Of a DNA stretch of 64,000 bases, positions 1 to 10,849 are shown piece after piece (position 1 is the first letter of the stretch; each line of letters starts with the position of its first letter). The DNA comes from Tenebrio molitor (lineage: Eukaryota; Arthropoda; Insecta; Coleoptera; Tenebrionidae), in NCBI RefSeq assembly GCF_963966145.1, contig NC_091054.1, forward strand, positions 19,716,001-19,780,000. The letters are read 5' to 3'. The position numbers were made by a program, and so were the translations under genes. Below the pieces are notes generated by a model, which did no database searches, was not told where the DNA came from, and worked only from the letters and a program-made list of their open reading frames with translations.

Positions 1-2
1 TA

Positions 3-2525
3 AAAAACGCGCCGGCCACGTTCCAAAAACTGATGACACGAGTGTTGGCAGGACTTCTGGGGAAGTGCGTCCATGTGTACCTGGACGACATCATCGTGTA
101 CTCTAGGACACATGAGGAGCATGTCTCACACTTACGCCAAGTGTTCGAGAGACTCCACGAGTACGGACTTCGGTGCGCGGTCGGGAAATGCCGGTTCGGA
201 GTGAGCGAACTTCCATACCTAGGACACGTGATCGGGAGTAGGTGTAACCGGCCTCAGGAAGGACACTTACGACAGATACGTGATGCGCCTACACCCAGAA
301 CCAAAAGGCAGTTGCAGAGTTTCCTGGGACTGGCGAACTGGGTGCGGGAGTATGTGCCGCGGTTTGCCGAAATCGCCGCCCCGCTGACAGACCTCCTTCA
401 CAAAGGTAAGAGTTTCAAGTGGACCACCGCCGCTGGGGAAGCCTTCCTGAGCTTGAAGGAGGCCATGGATCAGCCACTCGTGTTACACCGCCCAGATCCG
501 GACATGAGTTTCACCCTCCAGACGGACGCAAGTGGCGTGGGTATCGCCGCCGTTCTGTTCCAGGATCACGCAGACCAGCGACGCATCGTGTCCTACGCCA
601 GCGCTCGCCTGAACGAGACCCAGCGACGGTACCATGTCAACGAGCAGGAGTGCCTCGCCATCGTGTGGGCCGTAAAGAGGTATCGGCCATACCTGGAGGA
701 GAAGCCGTTCGTCCTGAAAACAGACAACAAGGCCCTCCTTTGGCTCAATACCACCAAAGAGTCGAACGCCAAGCTCACGCGGTGGGCGCTTCTGCTTCAG
801 GAATTCAGCTTCCGGGTCGAGCACGTCCCCGGAAAAGAAAACGAACTCCCCGACTTGCTATCACGCCAGCCCAGCGACGACAATGTGTGCGAGGAGGCGG
901 AAGAAGACGACCGGATGCTAGTGCCAATGAGGGACTCACAGCATCGAGAGGTCCTCAACGCCATTGACGTCCCCACACTCGCCGACGAGGTAAAGGCAGC
1001 ACAACACGCTGACCAGGACTTTCCTGGCATCGTCGCCCGACTACAACGAATCCTGGCGGAGGGACCAAGAGAGCCCGGAGAGAGGTCCTTCGCAGAGAAC
1101 TACCTCCTCGAAGACGGAAACCTTGTCAAACAGGCCGGACAACGGAGGCTCTTGTGGGTACCAGAGGCCGCGAGGCCTCGGATACTGCACGAGTTTCATG
1201 ACTCTCTGGAAGCCGGACATCCAGGACAAGACGAAACGTATCGAGCCCTCACGAGGTTTTATACGTGGCCTACCGCTCAGCAGGACACACGCAACCACGT
1301 CCGCAGCTGTCTAATCTGTGCCACCACAAAGAGAGGCCCCGTGCAAGCTGCGGCCCCGCTGCGGGCACACACCCCACAGCAGCCCTGGCAGACCATCGCC
1401 ATCGACTTCATGGGGCCATATGAAGTCACTCCCGAAGGAAAAAGGTACCTGTTAGTGGTAACAGATTTGTTCTCCAGATGGGTGGAAGCCTTCCCCGTGG
1501 CAGCCGCCACCGCCAGGGTGACCACCACCATCCTGGAAAAGGAAGTCTTCAGCCGATGGGGGTATCCTCGGGACATCATCTCGGACAATGGCAGCCAGTT
1601 TAGCAGTAACACCTTCAAGCGAGCCTGCCATCGTTGGCAAGTCCGGCACTGGCCCACTGCCAACTACCACCCCCGGGCTAACCCAACGGAGAGAAGAAAC
1701 CAGGAGGTAAAGAAGATCCTGAGGATAGCGCACCAGACGTTCCCGAATCAACCTTGGGACCGACACCTAGCCAAGGGGCTCTTCAACCTTCGCCGGCGAC
1801 AGAACGCTGCCACCGGCCAAACACCCAGCCATCTCCTCCTGGGCTTTGACCTCCGCGCACCTGGGGAGTGGGAATGGGATCGCGGTCCCATCCCGGACAC
1901 AGCTGAGGAACGACATCAGCGGGCCCGGAGCCACCAACGGCGGTACCAGGAGCGGTACGTACGACCCGGACCACCGACAAAGACGTTCCAAGCCGGCGAC
2001 CAAGTGCTGGTTCGCCATCATGCGAGACGCGGGTTCGAGCCCAAGTGGATAGGTCCTGTTAGAGTCATCGCCAACGCCCGTGGCAATTGCTACTGGGTCG
2101 AACGCGGAGCCTATGCCACCCGCGAGCATATCGATCACCTCCGGCCAGCACCAGTACAGACCCCGGCGGAACCCGAACAAGACGCACCAACCAGAGAACC
2201 CCATCCCGACAGGGAGGACACACCGACAGTGGAACCACCACCTGAAGAGGAAGACGTGGCGGCGGGACCCACCATTGTGGGGCAACTTCTACCCGACCAA
2301 CCAATTCCCACACAAGAAGAACTCCAACGACACCGGCGCCGACATCTCGCGCGCCAACGGGTCCGGGAGAACCGAAGGGAAATGCCCCAAGAATTTCGAC
2401 CTCCACCTGAGCCGATCTGGATGGCCAACCGGTCGGAATCGGAGGTCGAACACAGCGACTCGGAGCCGCAAGGGGACACGGAGTCCGAGGACGACGGGGG
2501 GGCATTTGAACCTCGCTTAGGGTAG
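3..2525 (+). CDS. Ty3/gypsy Pol polyprotein, C-terminal part (RT end, RNase H, integrase); 5' end outside window
   Basis: The frame is open from the window edge, so the start lies upstream; the first internal ATG is at 33. About 840 residues are visible. Counting from that ATG, the RT palm motif YLDD is at residues 16-19, RNase H begins with LQTDASG near 163, and the integrase zinc finger (H...H...C..C, ending SCLICATTKRG) lies near 386-428. The integrase core follows with Asp in IDFMGP (about 457), Asp in ISDNGSQ (about 517) and Glu in NPTERRNQE (about 553). A basic integrase tail and an acidic Pro/Glu-rich C-terminus end the protein. All visible catalytic residues are kept and there is no internal stop, so this copy is young or lately active. 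Gypsy-2 at 22521-26044 is a defective relative in the same orientation. Family assignment is firm; activity is not shown. Confidence 0.92.
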   Translation, partial: KNAPATFQKLMTRVLAGLLGKCVHVYLDDIIVYSRTHEEHVSHLRQVFERLHEYGLRCAVGKCRFGVSELPYLGHVIGSRCNRPQEGHLRQIRDAPTPRTKRQLQSFLGLANWVREYVPRFAEIAAPLTDLLHKGKSFKWTTAAGEAFLSLKEAMDQPLVLHRPDPDMSFTLQTDASGVGIAAVLFQDHADQRRIVSYASARLNETQRRYHVNEQECLAIVWAVKRYRPYLEEKPFVLKTDNKALLWLNTTKESNAKLTRWALLLQEFSFRVEHVPGKENELPDLLSRQPSDDNVCEEAEEDDRMLVPMRDSQHREVLNAIDVPTLADEVKAAQHADQDFPGIVARLQRILAEGPREPGERSFAENYLLEDGNLVKQAGQRRLLWVPEAARPRILHEFHDSLEAGHPGQDETYRALTRFYTWPTAQQDTRNHVRSCLICATTKRGPVQAAAPLRAHTPQQPWQTIAIDFMGPYEVTPEGKRYLLVVTDLFSRWVEAFPVAAATARVTTTILEKEVFSRWGYPRDIISDNGSQFSSNTFKRACHRWQVRHWPTANYHPRANPTERRNQEVKKILRIAHQTFPNQPWDRHLAKGLFNLRRRQNAATGQTPSHLLLGFDLRAPGEWEWDRGPIPDTAEERHQRARSHQRRYQERYVRPGPPTKTFQAGDQVLVRHHARRGFEPKWIGPVRVIANARGNCYWVERGAYATREHIDHLRPAPVQTPAEPEQDAPTREPHPDREDTPTVEPPPEEEDVAAGPTIVGQLLPDQPIPTQEELQRHRRRHLARQRVRENRREMPQEFRPPPEPIWMANRSESEVEHSDSEPQGDTESEDDGGAFEPRLG

Positions 2526-2620
2526 TTAGGTTTTAAAATTGTTTCTTGTTTTGTTCATTGTTTGTGATGTATGTTGACAAATAAAGAGGACAGTCAGGAC
2601 GCCGCCGGCCGTTTGACCGA

Positions 2621-2953
2621 TGTTGGGTTCTCTGGGGGAGGGAGCGTGTTACCCCCGTAAGGGCGTGGCCTCCATGTACAGTATTAACGCTCAGCGACAT
2701 CGATGAGTGGGCGGCGCTTAAGTGAGGACCCAACAAACGGTAAAAGCGACCACCGGCGGTCGCACTGGCAGTTGAGTCCAGGCAGTCAAGGTGTAAAAAC
2801 GTGTTTTCTTCCACTCCTTCCGGCTCTTGTTAGAGCCAACTCCTCACTACAAAAAGGCGCAAATCTGACTCGTCGTCGACGGTCCACCAGGTGCAAGCTT
2901 CCTTCGTCACTCCGGAGCATCACGGCCGTCCGGCCCCAAGCCCCGAGGTAACA
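2621..2953 (+). repeat. gypsy-1 3' LTR
   Basis: This segment starts TGTTGGGTTCTC and ends GAGGTAACA, the TG...CA form of an LTR. The 3' LTR of gypsy-2 (25637-26044) has the same two ends. The exact start is inferred because no 5' LTR of this copy is in the window and similarity between the two elements begins slightly earlier, near 2590. A short spacer with an AATAAA (2579-2584) separates the Pol stop from the LTR. No obvious polypurine tract abuts the assumed start, which leaves the boundary uncertain by about 30 bp. Confidence 0.7.
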
Positions 2954-3147
2954 TAACAAGAAAATAAACACAAAACGATTCCAATGATAATATCAAGGCC
3001 AAATTAAAAGCGAAGGTTACCAACAGCATCGAAACTAGGGTATTATTAGCAAGGGTCTTGCTGCCAACGTAAATTTGAATTTCCAACGCCTACCGCGATG
3101 CCACTTATTCTGAATTATAATATAATTCTTATTTGCTTTTGTCTTTG

Positions 3148-3385
3148 TACAGCGTGATCAACAATGACTGAGTCTGTTGGCAATGAAACAATTGAAAAGT
3201 ACTGTTTTTTTTTTGTCTCGTAATCCGCACTGGCTGAATTTTTTTAACTTGAGACGACATTAAAAACATTTTTGGTTATGCTGGTTATGTTTATGCTCTT
3301 ATAAAAATGAACCCTTGATGGTAAATTTCAAATCTGCCAAATTTCATTGTTACCAACAGATTCAGTCATTCTTGATCACACCGTA
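3148..3385. mobile_element. Tc1/mariner-like MITE, copy 1
   Basis: This is a 238-bp non-coding element flanked by TA. Its ends are inverted repeats of about 33 bp: the left begins CAGCGTGATCAACAATGACT and the right, read on the other strand, begins CGGTGTGATCAAGAATGACT. A second shorter copy with the same ends and shared interior lies at 54596-54781. TA target sites and TIRs without a transposase frame fit a Tc1/mariner-derived MITE. Confidence 0.75.
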
Positions 3386-3850
3386 TTTTCATCAAATAAA
3401 GATTTATTATTGGCGATAACCTATAATGGATCATGGATCTATCATAAATGTTACTTTTGTAATGTAACTAAATTAAACGTGCTTTTATACATGCACAGCT
3501 CACTTGATGAACATTTATATGAAATAAATGCAAGTGTCGTACAGTTGCGAAAAGTAAGACAGAGTAAAATTGAAAAAGAAATTATATTCATTATATTTAC
3601 CTCTTATTACGTATTGCCTTCATTCTACGTTTTATACTTTTCCGGTAACCGTTTGTAGAAATCTTATTCTTGCCATGGACACCCATTTTTAAAACGTACT
3701 CGGATAATAACTCAACTTCTAGTCACTAGGACGCAGTCAAAATAAATAGAAATATGTATAAACAAACTCAGCATATTTATATTCAAGATTGTACCTGAAA
3801 CGGGGATGAATAACGGTGTCGTCCAATAATGATCCTTTAGCTAGCCGAAA
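3386..3850. other. AT-rich intergenic stretch
   Basis: I see no coding potential or repeat ends here. The only long frame (3347-3658, +) overlaps the MITE end and has no recognisable motif. Confidence 0.5.
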
Positions 3851-4422
3851 CGGGCGATTCGAAACTCCGCACGGATCCAGGTAAAGGGATTAAAGGTGCA
3901 TGAATCTCCGCACGTTTAAAAAATTTGCCCATTTTGGGTGCACTAAACTCCGCACGAAGGACAGGTAATGTGAAAATTTTCCGGAAGAGAATATTCTTTG
4001 ACTTCCTTCACCAACAGTAAGTATAAACGCTTTGCAGGTTTTATTTATACACCTCCAGCGCGATTCACTTGAACCAAGCACATGATGGAAACTAAACATG
4101 TAATTTTCACACACAATTTGATTTTTACCTCGTTGACTAGTGGTTTCACGTATGGGATACATCTTTTAAAACAAACGGCTCACTTAAAACTAAGGAAGAA
4201 GTTTAAAATTGTTCAAAAACGTTTAAGAAACTTAAAATCTTATAATTTTTCCAAAAACCCTTCTAAGAATTACTACCGGGCTCTGCGCCGCCCGTCCAGA
4301 TTACCTGTGCCCGACTGGTGCGGAGTTTAGTGCACCCAAAATGGGCAAATTTTTTAAACGTGCGGAGATTCATGCACCTTTAATCCCTTTACCTGGATCC
4401 GTGCGGAGTTTCGAATCGCCCG
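3851..4422. mobile_element. Foldback-type element with perfect 105-bp terminal inverted repeats
   Basis: The left arm (3851-3955) and right arm (4318-4422) are exact reverse complements over 105 bp, separated by 362 bp of non-coding DNA. Each arm contains three CTCCGCAC words, two of them inside a repeated module of the form GGTGCA...CTCCGCACG. No convincing target duplication is visible at the outer ends (GAAA left, AGAT right). No transposase frame is present. The perfect arms point to a recent insertion, or to arms kept identical by conversion. The superfamily is unknown. Confidence 0.75.
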
Positions 4423-5490
4423 AGATATGAACGGTTTTAGGAAAATCTTTCCTATTTTTTTAAGCCATACGCAACGTTTTTCGCCAAAATGACAGAGAGA
4501 AAAGTTGTTCCTTTTGATGAGTTCTATTACCAGTTAAAATTAATGTACTTATTTCAGAAACACCCTGTATCTTCATATCAATACGTTCCACTATCTTGTT
4601 TTTGGTTGTCACGGCTAAATATGTTATGTTACAACAATGACCGAATTTTTTTTGACTTTTTAACTTTTCACTGTCAGATTTGATTTATAAAAATAAAACA
4701 GTCTGGTAAGTATTGCTTCCCTGTTGCAACTCACCTACCGGACTCAAATTGATCATTTCCTAAAAAAAGCCCATTTGGCTTATATAACTGCCAATTTTGA
4801 CATAAATTTTGTTTTTCATGGAATACATAGCAGCAACGAACTAACTTTATCTACAGTTCATAGAAAATCCCATCCCATTACGGTATCTACATTACCTGAC
4901 TCGAGTTTTACTATAATCCCCCTTTCTGCTTTTATCTCGTTTTACCTGGAAATTACTTTCTTTCTGTGATATTCGTTCACTTTCAAATTTTTTACAATAA
5001 GAATCGTTTCTGTCATAATGTCGAAAGTTACCGACAAATTAAATAAATTTGTGCGGAACTTTAGAAGTCTTATTTTTTCAAGTGATGTTTTCGTGTTGTT
5101 TTTTGTAAGATCTGTCAAAAATCAGTGAATTTTGAGAAAATGTATTTGATTGTTGTAAATGATGTTTTTTTTTTTCTATAATGTACAGTGAATCACTGAA
5201 ACAATAATACTTATAGCAACATTTAATTGTCAATGTTTATCTTCGAATTTTTAATGCCTTTTTCCCTGCCTATTTTACCGATTTTTAATGCTTAATGCTC
5301 TATTGATAATGTAATCGAACATCTACCGGACAGTATGAAATTAAATTTTAAAGACGCAGTCGAAGTATTTGTATTGTAATTTCAATTTGGTTGTAGGTCG
5401 TAAAATTTTATTGGATATTATGAGCGATTAACGGGCACAAAGGTTGGGTTTGAAAAGGTTGGAAAGCGGCGCGTGCCGTTTGCCGTACAA
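4423..5490. other. AT-rich intergenic stretch
   Basis: About 1.1 kb of AT-rich DNA. Short open frames (for example 4489-4683 and 4724-4969, +) show no recognisable motif or codon bias, and no repeat ends were found. Confidence 0.5.
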
Positions 5491-5584
5491 TGCAAAATGA
5501 TTGTTTTGTTGGCGCATTCGAATGAGTTTGAAGTCTCGACCAAAAACTCATTCTCATGCGCCAAAAAAAAACAATCATTTTGCG
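5491..5584. repeat. Imperfect palindrome (hairpin repeat)
   Basis: The left arm 5491-5530 (starting TGCAAAATGATTG) pairs with the right arm 5544-5584 (ending CAATCATTTTGCG) with a few mismatches. The loop is about 13 nt. The arms carry GGCGCAT/ATGCGCC and AATGAGTTT/AAACTCATT. It resembles the other palindromic repeats of this window in size. Confidence 0.7.
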
Positions 5585-5913
5585 CACTTAATACAAAATA
5601 GTTATTTACGAACCAAGTGCGGGAAGACGATGTTCCCGCATGGGCGCATTTTTTAAAGCACGAGCGACGAAGGAGCGACTGCCTTTAATTAATGCGTGAA
5701 TGAGCGGAAGATGACTTTACGCAAGTGGCTCGTACGATATTTTTTGTGCGAACATTAAATTAAAATTTTTTGTTTTAATACATTAAACATAAACGAACAT
5801 AAAACCAAGTACGCAGTGACCTTTGATTATTAGAAACAACTACTTCACTTGACATTTCAATTTTTGCAATAATTTGTGAGTTTTGTTCGAAGATATTTGT
5901 GCAATATCCACCT

Positions 5914-6174
5914 ATGAGTGATATTAGTGATATTTCTTGTACTCCTCCCGAGATTAGGGAAGCCGCAAATGTGGCCATACAAAATTTACTGCCAACAAAA
6001 TCAAGAAAACATAAGGTCGTTTATGAAAAATTTGTACAGTGGTGTAAAGACAAAAATATCAAAAATTATACTGATTATTTTTTCATGTTTATAACTTCCA
6101 ATAGTTCATCAGCATTTTTGATCACGTGTTCAAATCTGTCCAATTGTATCATTATTATAGTGAGGATAATCTAA
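5914..6174 (+). pseudogene. Possible N-terminal fragment of a tyrosine-recombinase (Crypton-like) protein
   Basis: An ATG at 5914 opens a frame of 86 residues. Residues 10-45 read as a helical segment with NLLPTKSRKHKVVYEKF and QWCKDKN, then an acidic/aromatic stretch. Insect proteins with a DIRS/Crypton-type tyrosine recombinase domain often begin with a similar LP-x-KS-x-K-Y...F..WC segment, which is the only basis for the call. The similarity ends near residue 50; the remainder is hydrophobic and looks like read-through of non-coding DNA. The catalytic R...HxxR...Y part is absent, so the fragment cannot act as a recombinase. It could also be chance. Confidence 0.35.
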
Positions 6175-6796
6175 GTACAGTCGCGAGCAATAAATTTTGA
6201 TCGTCAAGGTCATTCTTTGACACAATCAAAAATGCTCCATTGTAAAACAGTCGTAAATACCTATCATAACCTATCATCATGTTGTATGACATTAATTGAC
6301 ACTGCGCCCGTGACACCTACTGCTCGGTCCTGGCGGTGCAAGGATACATGCAGAAGTTCCAACAGGTACGGGTGGTATGTACCAGTTTTGGTTGTTTCTC
6401 ACGTGTCACTTGCAGGATTGTAACCACCATCCACAAGCTCGGAGGATACGGGTGCAAGGGGGGTTTGCCGGGGATGTACGGACAAAGGTACCAGCAGTGG
6501 AAGTCGCTAGTGAGCGCCACCGGCAATTAAGACTTTATTTTTAACTTCTATTTTCGTCAATAAGTCATATAACCATTCTTTCGTCTTTTTGTGTAGCTGC
6601 TTCTCGTTAAGATTTCATTTCTTTTGGTAATTTCCAATGAGGGTTGCACACCTTCGTAAGGGTGCGACAGAGTGAGGAGCAAGATTTACTAGAACACCGA
6701 GGATGTGATCTTGAGGCCTGGAGTGACGTACCAGAGGTTAGTAAGATGAGATGTAAATAAACTTGACCTTAGCTGCGAAGTTGGTCATGCCATGAA
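6175..6796. other. Intergenic stretch with a GC-richer patch
   Basis: The left edge (6176) begins TACAGTCGCGAGCAATAA, which looks like a Tc1-type terminus, but I found no partner end. Positions 6310-6530 are clearly more GC-rich than their surroundings and contain a perfect-looking 50-bp GT...AG segment (see findings). The rest shows nothing recognisable. Confidence 0.4.
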
Positions 6797-6931
6797 ATAG
6801 TATATTATTCAATGAGTGTATAATAATAGCTATTACTCACGAAGATGAAACTTACAGCATGAGCGTCAGCGAGTGATGTATAATCATCTAAGTGGGTAAT
6901 AGCTATTATACGCGAGTCGAATACTATACTT
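6797..6931. repeat. Palindromic MITE-like repeat, family P1 copy 1
   Basis: The left arm (6797-6840) and right arm (6892-6930) are imperfect inverted repeats sharing TAGCTATTA and an outer ATAGTAT/ATACTAT. A related copy lies at 51109-51238 with the same layout: TCAATGAG near the left end and GAATACTATACTT at the right. There is no coding capacity. The class of mobile element is unknown. Confidence 0.65.
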
Positions 6932-7004
6932 TATCTACAACTACCAGAGAAGAAACAATAAACAAGATTACCTTTTATTAAACACAAAAGTAATCAATTC
7001 TATG

Positions 7005-7472
7005 TGTTTGAATTTGTACATAGTTGATCTTTTTTCCTTTTTTCTCTCTTTACTTTTTCTTTTGTTGTTCCTTACATTTTAGTTAGTTTAGTTCTTTATC
7101 TATTAGATCTTAGCATTTAGTTTAATTGAAAGTGGTTGCACTCTACCATCGTGTATCATTGACGCGTTTTTCGATTCACGATTCGTCTGTTCGAAAACGA
7201 CCAAAAAACCCTCCCTCTCGGGGAGGCCGGAAAAAAAAAGAAGAAAGTTAGTCAGTCTCAGAGAGTTCGTTTCGTCGGTAACTACAAAACTCTAACATCT
7301 CGAACACGAAGTGAGTTCCACCGCGTACAGAGACACGAAAGAAATTCGGACGTCCAGCCCCAACGGTAAGTCGTTTTTGAATTTATTGAATCGCGAATCC
7401 CGTAACACAGCTCTTCGCTTAGGTAGGCTTATAATCAACAATCGGTTGATATAAGTGCCCTGGAGACACACA
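7005..7472 (+). repeat. BEL/Pao 5' LTR
   Basis: This is a 468-bp LTR beginning TGTTTGAATTTG and ending GGAGACACACA. It aligns end to end with the 3' LTR at 13085-13551. A TCAGT initiator-like word sits at 7252-7256, and no clear TATA box was seen. Confidence 0.95.
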
Positions 7473-7477
7473 TTTTT

Positions 7478-7495
7478 TGGTCCTTCGAGCCGGAT
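7478..7495 (+). promoter_or_regulatory. Primer binding site, tRNA-Tyr type
   Basis: TGGTCCTTCGAGCCGGAT begins 5 bp after the 5' LTR. It is complementary to the 3' end of an insect-type tRNA-Tyr (acceptor stem ending TCGAAGG plus ACCA). The tRNA identity rests on remembered tRNA-Tyr acceptor and T-arm sequence. Confidence 0.75.
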
Positions 7496-7897
7496 CGCAT
7501 TCAATTTGTTATTTTGTTTTGTTTTGTTTCGTTGTCAATTACTGAATTCAAAATTTAGTACTAAGTGTCTCTAGCGCAGTGTGACCACTTTCGTCTAGCA
7601 AGTAGATTAGCACTATCATTAGTTCGCATTTTAATTCTATTTCTTCTCATTTCATTCGTTTTCATTCAAGTCGCAAATCATCAATTGAAAAATAACGGTA
7701 CGTACGTACGTACTTCATTGTACTTTTCGGGTTTTTCCAACATCTGTTCGCCAAGTGCCGAAAGAGAGGTAGTAATTTCGTTCCTATCGGTCGTCGAATT
7801 GTTGAAAATTTATTACTTGTTTCCCAACCCTTTTGCTTACCTCCCTTGGTACCTGACCACCCATTTCGGATTATCGCATCAAAACAAAGTTGGAACA

Positions 7898-10849
7898 ATG
7901 GCCGCAAAAGTAAAAGAAAACCGTGCGTTGAGAAACAGCTTGATAAACCAATTACGCGAAATTCGAGAGGTTGCTCAATCCGCGACGGAACAACCAGCAT
8001 TGCGAGCTCTGCTAAAAAGACGTTTTGCACGAGCCCAATCAATTTTTGAAAAATTTGAGCCACTACATTCCGCGATTATTGCCTACGTCGCCACTCAACC
8101 CGAATCCGATTTGGAAGCCGAAGAACAAATACGGATAGAATTTTTCGAGGCATTTGACGAAATTGACGCGGCATATGTACGGTAGTTTCCGGAAGTAGAA
8201 CGCCCCACATCCAATCCCAACTCGATCAACTCCTCTTCGTCAACGTGTTCGCACTTACGGTTGCCAAAATTATCATTACGTACCTTCGACGGTAATTTTA
8301 GCGAATGGACCTCGTTCATTCAATTCTTCAACAATGCAATTCACTCGCGGCCGGAGTTAGCACGGATTGAGAAATTTCAATATTTGATTAGTAGCCTGAC
8401 AGGGGAGCCTTTAAATTTGTTAAAAGCGATAACTCTTTCTGAGGAAAATTACCCAATTGCGTACAGTGCTCTAGTAGATCGGTACGAAAACAAGCGGAAA
8501 CTATCATACCACTATTGGAACACGCTCAAACAGCTTCCCAAATTGACATCCGAATCAGCGTCCGGATTACGCAAGCTTTCGGATAAGTTCAAAGAAAATC
8601 GGTCCGCCCTTATGGCTTTAAATCTTGCAGAATCGCTGGAAGATTTTATGTGGTTCCAACTGCTGTTGGAAAAATTAGACCCGGACACTCGGAAATTGTT
8701 TGAGTCGGACATACGTACACTGGGACCAGCCGAGATTCCAAAATTCAAACAATTGGCGGACTTTATCGAAGGTCAGTGTCGCGTTTTGGATTCACTAGGA
8801 AAACCACGGGAACCTGCGAGTACAAACAATTCGTCTCGTCAGGTAAACACGACGTCGAAAGCGAAATCGGTTTTTATAGTGGACTCGTCACCTCAAAATT
8901 GTGCACTGTGCACTGGAGAGCACGTCATTTACAAATGTCCGGAGTTTACGCCAAAAACTTCGCGACAACGGTTTGAAATTGTAAAGTCTCGACGACTTTG
9001 CATCAATTGTCTTCGCCCTGCACACAATGCAAATGCTTGCAATTCGAAATCGTCGTGTCGTGTGTGCAAAGAGAGGCATCACACCATGTTGCATTTCGAG
9101 AAATCGTCCGCCAGTCCGGCCACTCTCGGTGTACCATCGTCGACGCTACCGTCCGCGTCCAGTACCACCGTCGCCGGTACATCGTCGTCGTCGTCGTCGT
9201 CAACTGTTGACTCGTCATTAACAACGCTGACTAGCGCGATTGTGCTTCTCGCAACGGCGGTGATCGAAGTAAAGGATGCTCGAGGTCACTTTCAGCGCGT
9301 TCGAGCCGTTTTGGACAATTGCAGCCAAGGCAGCTTTATCGCCCAAAAATGTCTTCGTCGATTAGGTCTGCGATTCACACCGTCGAAAATTCGTGTGAGA
9401 GGAATTAACCCTGGCGCGGAGTCAACCTCCCCAGGATTTGTTGAATGCCGTATCCAGCCGCGAAACAAACCAGACCAATCGAAAACCATCAATGTCCATG
9501 TGCTACCCCAATTAGCGGGCGATATGCCGGCCGGTCCCGTAGATATCAGCAATTGGAAGCACCTTTGCAATTTAGAACTCGCGGACCCGGATTTCAATAC
9601 TCCCCACCGCGTTGAGATGCTCCTCGGCGGTGACCTCTACGCCAGCCTTTTAAAACCAGGAGTTTTATTAGGCTCCGGGCCCGGTGAACCCGCTGCAATC
9701 AACACCGTATTCGGCTGGGTGATAAACGGACCCGTCGATATTCGCACCCCGTCGGTAGTTCATGCATGTCTCACCACGGTTGATTCGGACTCCTTGGAGT
9801 TCACGTTGAAACGATTTTGGCAACTAGAGGAAGTACCGGAAAAAACATTCGCAAATCCTACCGACGCGCAATGCGAGGAATTATTTTCAGCCTGGGTAAC
9901 TCGGAGTGAAAACGGCAGGTACACGGTCGCGTTACCGTTCAAAACATCGGCAAGAGAATTTCCAAATTCCCGAGAAATTGCAGTGCGACGGTTTTTTCTC
10001 CTCGAAAATCGGTTAATTCGGAACCCCGCTCTTCAAAAAGACTATGTCGCGTTCATGCAGGATTATTTGGAAGCGGGTCACATGTCGTTGGCGCCACCCG
10101 CGATGGGCACCACAGCGCGAAGCTACTACATACCGCACCACTGTGTGCAAAAGCCGGACAGGGCTTCCACGAAGTTGCGGGTAGTTTTCGACGCCAGCGC
10201 CAAGTGCGCCAATGGTCAATCTCTGAATGACACCCTGCACACCGGACCGAAGCTTTTGCAAGACATCGTCAGGGTACTTCTCAATTTTCGCCTCCACCGA
10301 GTAGTTTTTACAGCCGACGTTCGCCAAATGTACCGTCAAATATCGATTGCGCCCAACGACCGGGAATTCCAACGGATCATTTGGCGGTCGTCTCCAGACG
10401 ATACGCTGCAAGATTACTACCTAAACACGGTCACTTACGGAGTTTGTTCAGTCCCCTTTTTAGCTATTCGTACGCTCCTGCAACTTGCGAGCGACGAACA
10501 ATCGCGTTTTCCTCGAGCGGCAGCCGTAGTTCGCAGCGACATTTACATGGACGACATCGTCACCGGTTGCGATTCGGTCCAAGACGCCCTCGAATTGCAA
10601 GAGCAATTAATTAAGCTGCTACAATGTGGCCAGTTTGAACTGAGAAAATGGGCGAGCAACGCGCTCCCGCTAATCGAACATCTGGACTCCTCTTTCCGGC
10701 AGGACGTTCGCAACTTTGATTCCGGAGATTCAGTTGCCTCCGTGAAGATTCTCGGTCTGCAGTGGTTACCATCGCAAGATGTCTTTTCTTTCAACGTAAA
10801 ACCGACCGACCGCACTTGTACAAAGCGAACCATTTTATCGGAAATTTGA
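7898..10849 (+). pseudogene. BEL/Pao Gag-Pol: gag, protease and reverse transcriptase part
   Basis: The likely start is the ATG at 7898, after a 5' leader. The frame is interrupted only by one TAG (8183-8185) before running to a TGA at 10847-10849. The DUF1759 region follows the stop (about 8255-8740). Next come CCHC-type knuckles (CALCTGEH..., CINCLRPAH..., CRVCKERHH) at about 8896-9100, and a Ser-rich linker encoded by a TCG run. The retropepsin-like segment (about 9290-9370) has DNC where D-S/T-G is expected, so protease activity is probably lost. The RT palm shows YMDD at about 10547-10558. The TGA results from a small deletion/frameshift, because the downstream frame continues with typical sequence in phase +1. 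The product cannot be made intact. Confidence 0.9.

Noticed and set aside
419..2520. Many frames on both strands inside gypsy-1 Pol (for example 419-967 +, 1767-2285 -, 2065-2505 -)
   Set aside because: They overlap a long frame with clear RT, RNase H and integrase motifs and have no motifs themselves; they are shadows of GC-rich coding DNA.
7696..7712. ACGT/GTAC tandem run near the BEL/Pao leader
   Set aside because: Only four units; no evidence of function.
9181..9200. TCG microsatellite as an independent repeat
   Set aside because: It lies in frame inside the BEL/Pao polyprotein and encodes a Ser linker.
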